A DNA stretch of 64,000 bases, taken from Trogon surrucura (Eukaryota; Chordata; Aves; Trogoniformes; Trogonidae). The position numbers and the translations under genes are program-made. Below, one piece after another: positions 61,616 to 64,000 of this stretch. The notes under the pieces are model-generated. The model made no database searches. It saw only the letters and a program-made list of their open reading frames with translations, and had not been told where the DNA came from. The stretch is taken from NCBI GenBank assembly GCA_020746105.1, contig CM036626.1:19395001-19459000 (forward strand). Reading direction: 5' to 3'. Every line of letters starts with the position of its first letter. Within the stretch, counting starts at the first letter, position 1.

Positions 61616-64000
61616 CTCATCTGCAACGCTCTCAAAACATGAAATGGCAAATGAAAGTGACCTCTGCTGAATGCCAAGACCCGTGCAAACTTTTTCAGTA
61701 ACGAAGGAATTCATCCCTACATAGCTCACTTTTAATTGCAATTTGATATTTTTTTAATAATTGTGTTAAGTGCTTATAAAGGAAGAAAAAGCAAGTTCAT
61801 CAACTAGGATAACTAAATTACCATAAAGACAGAAAGGTGGAAATATGAAGAACTGTCTGATTATGGATCAATGCTCAAAAATCCATACTTATCCATAAAT
61901 GCTGTCTTGATATCTCTACAGCTGTATGATGTATCTCTGTTATCAGTGTGTTGATTTATAAGAAAGGTCGTTTAAGCTGCCTATGCTTCTAAACAAACGT
62001 TTCCCCAGGTGAAAAAAGTCTTGCTGAGGTATAACCTTCCCCCTTACAATTTAAGGATCTAAGTTTTATAGAGAAAATGGGGAATTTCAATTTGTGTCAG
62101 GGAATCTACCCTTCTCCCAGACTCAGATCTCGAGCGCTCGCTCAGTGCAAGGCATCTGCAGCGACTCTGAGACCATCTTTGCTTCCAGTCCCTGCTCTGT
62201 CACCTGAGGCCAACAGGCTTCAGGTCTTCAGACTGTCCTTCTTTTCCCTCTGGGATAGCCTGCAGCCTCTTTTAACAAAAGCATCATCAAGAAAATCTGT
62301 TTCAAACGATGTGGAGCTAAATCTCCCTTCAGACACCACCCTTGGGATCTGGAAAAGGTCAGCTCCTTCAAGCTTTTCCACCAGTCTCCAAATCGGGGGC
62401 TGCAAAGCTCCCTGACCCCACCCTGGACATCTTTTGTGCTCCTTTCCTTTTGGAGCTCGCCAGTCTCAGAGTGGGTAAAACTTGTTTGTCACTCATGAGA
62501 CAAAAGAAGCAAAATCTACAACATAAACCGCATGAGCCCTGGCGTGCCGAGAAAGAACCTAGATATTCCTATCCCGGCTCATGTAGACCAATTTATGTGT
62601 TTTCCACTTTACTCTTTCGTAAAACTAGGAATTCAGTGATCATGACAAATAACAAACACTCTGCTACACTTGACTAATGGCCTCTTTTAAAAACTATATG
62701 GTACTTTGGTATCCTTGCACTGTAGCCTTTGAAGAGTTTAGTGCATTATTAAATATCAATTCCAGTCCTGTCATTTCAGGCTTAATGCAGCCGAAGCTGC
62801 CTTCGTATCCAAAAATCAGGTCCTAAGACAACCACATCAATACCTCATTGCCTAAAATTAGATATCTAAATTCATATTAAACATCCAAATAGGTGAGGTC
62901 TCAAAAACGTTAAGAACCTACAATGTTCACAGATATCAGTGAGATCAGATGATACCCAGCATCTTTAGAATAAAGAGCTCTGGTTTATACCAAAATGTAC
63001 AGGCTTAAATTGTTGAATGTCAGATACCCACACTTGAATACCTTCCTCAGAGAACTCTGTATTTCATATCCAGAAATGTTTTCATTTCCTGGAATAGCTG
63101 TGTTTATTACTTTAATAAACTGAATTAGGAAATATGGTTATTGGTTTCCTAACCAGGCTGAATTAAGTTTCATTAAAAAATAAAATCTAGGATTCCAGTT
63201 TATCCTTGGCATAAAGGCACTTAAAATGTTAAACCAACCATATTCCTTTTCCTTTTAATATGCAGACAAAGAAAATCCTTCCTGCACTAAACCTAGAGCT
63301 ATTCTCAACATTTCAAATGGACTAAAATACCATAAATAAAATTTTAATTAAAATATCTAGTATATCATATTTCTATACCTGTTATGTGTATGATTTTTTT
63401 TTTTTCTGTTTGCAGTAGATCACACAATAAAAACTGTAAAATGTCTTCATTACATTAGCAGGATGATGCTCCAAAGCTATTACCCTGCCTCTTCTGTAAG
63501 GAAGGGAGGCGACTCAGCCCAGCTGCTGTGGGTTGCAGAAGGTGTTTTTCCTGGTGGGATCATGATCCCTACTCTGGGAGCAGGTAACATGGACATGGGC
63601 TGCAGCATCACAGCAGAGTAAAACCCACCAAGGAACTAGATCTCATTCCTCGATAAAATTAGCTTGTCTCAGCACACACAACTGATTGAATGAACACGTT
63701 AGAAGTACGTCTCAGTTCTGAAAGAAACACCAGGTAGCAGCATTTTGGGGGAGGCTGATTACTTTCAGATCTAACGCCGAGACAGTCAGGTCATGACTTT
63801 TTCAAAGCAGATACCAAGTTAGTTGTGCAAAAAGACATAATGCTCCTGTGGCTCCTGCTGAGGCATTCTGGAACCTCACTGTCTGCCTGGTCCCCAAGTG
63901 GCACGAGCTGACACTTCTCTGAGAGCTCATCCGCAGCGCGATTTACCGTCCCGTGTTTGAATGAGGGTGCCTGGGAGCAATGGAAACGGGCACAACACTT

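Larger units (their letters stand above)
57644..64000. other. Unique noncoding DNA with CpG-dense patches
   Basis: No gene, RNA gene or transposon body recognised. A GT-rich low-complexity run lies at about 58620-58672. CpG-dense patches occur near 60645-60745 and 61535-61615, with a CTCGAGCGCTCGCTC cluster near 62128. A-rich tracts: 61399-61414. A frame of 112 codons (62077-62415) and overlapping ones are Ser/Leu-rich and unrecognised. The final 1.2 kb is ordinary AT-rich sequence. Confidence 0.5.

Noticed and set aside
1..64000. tRNA, rRNA, snRNA or microRNA genes
   Set aside because: No box A/B pairs, snRNA starts or long stable hairpins could be recognised by reading; a covariance-model scan would be needed to exclude them fully.

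Overview
The window reads as nuclear DNA of a bird. The clearest sign is a set of CR1 retrotransposon 3' ends with the ATTCTATGATTCTATGA-type tail, together with two copies of one avian-style ERVL-like solo LTR (TGTCCTGG... start, TATA box, 5-bp target duplication). The rest is AT-rich, intron-free-looking sequence with frequent in-frame stops and no operon structure, ribosome binding sites, CRISPR array, tRNA or rRNA. I find no intact cellular protein-coding gene. Most open frames are short chance frames or belong to CR1. The DNA is best described as intergenic or deep-intronic accessory sequence.

Layout. 1-20.6 kb: mostly unique DNA with one old CR1 fragment (7.37 kb), a perfect short inverted repeat (8.41 kb), and a small CpG-rich block behind a TATA-like motif (13.5-13.95 kb). 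20.6-29.3 kb: a solo LTR (20.63-21.32 kb), two copies of an unnamed ~115-bp repeat (22.8 and 24.4 kb), a 45-bp CR1 stub (23.57 kb) and a 640-bp CR1 on the minus strand (28.67-29.30 kb). 29.3-37.2 kb: unique DNA. 37.24-38.68 kb: a solo LTR with target-site duplication, split by a young CR1 inserted in the same orientation. 38.7-46.3 kb: unique DNA, with conserved-looking AT-rich segments, one microexon-like 45-nt interval (40.70 kb) and a badly decayed CR1/L3-type LINE (42.3-43.07 kb). 46.27-46.87 kb: a third young CR1. 46.9-55.0 kb: unique DNA with an enhancer-like segment at 48.6-48.9 kb. 55.0-56.5 kb: CR1 scrap, a seven-unit quasi-palindromic TA/TG minisatellite and a CA/TA microsatellite. 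57.5 kb: a candidate 3'-terminal coding exon. 57.7-64 kb: unique DNA with a few CpG-dense patches between 60.6 and 62.2 kb.

The elements do not work together as a system. They record successive insertions: decayed LINE and other ancient repeats first, then the LTRs, then the CR1 copies, one of which landed inside an LTR. Nothing here supports a new defence, biosynthetic or regulatory system. The leads that could be real biology are the two possible exons, the CpG block and the conserved-looking segments; all need comparison with other bird genomes.
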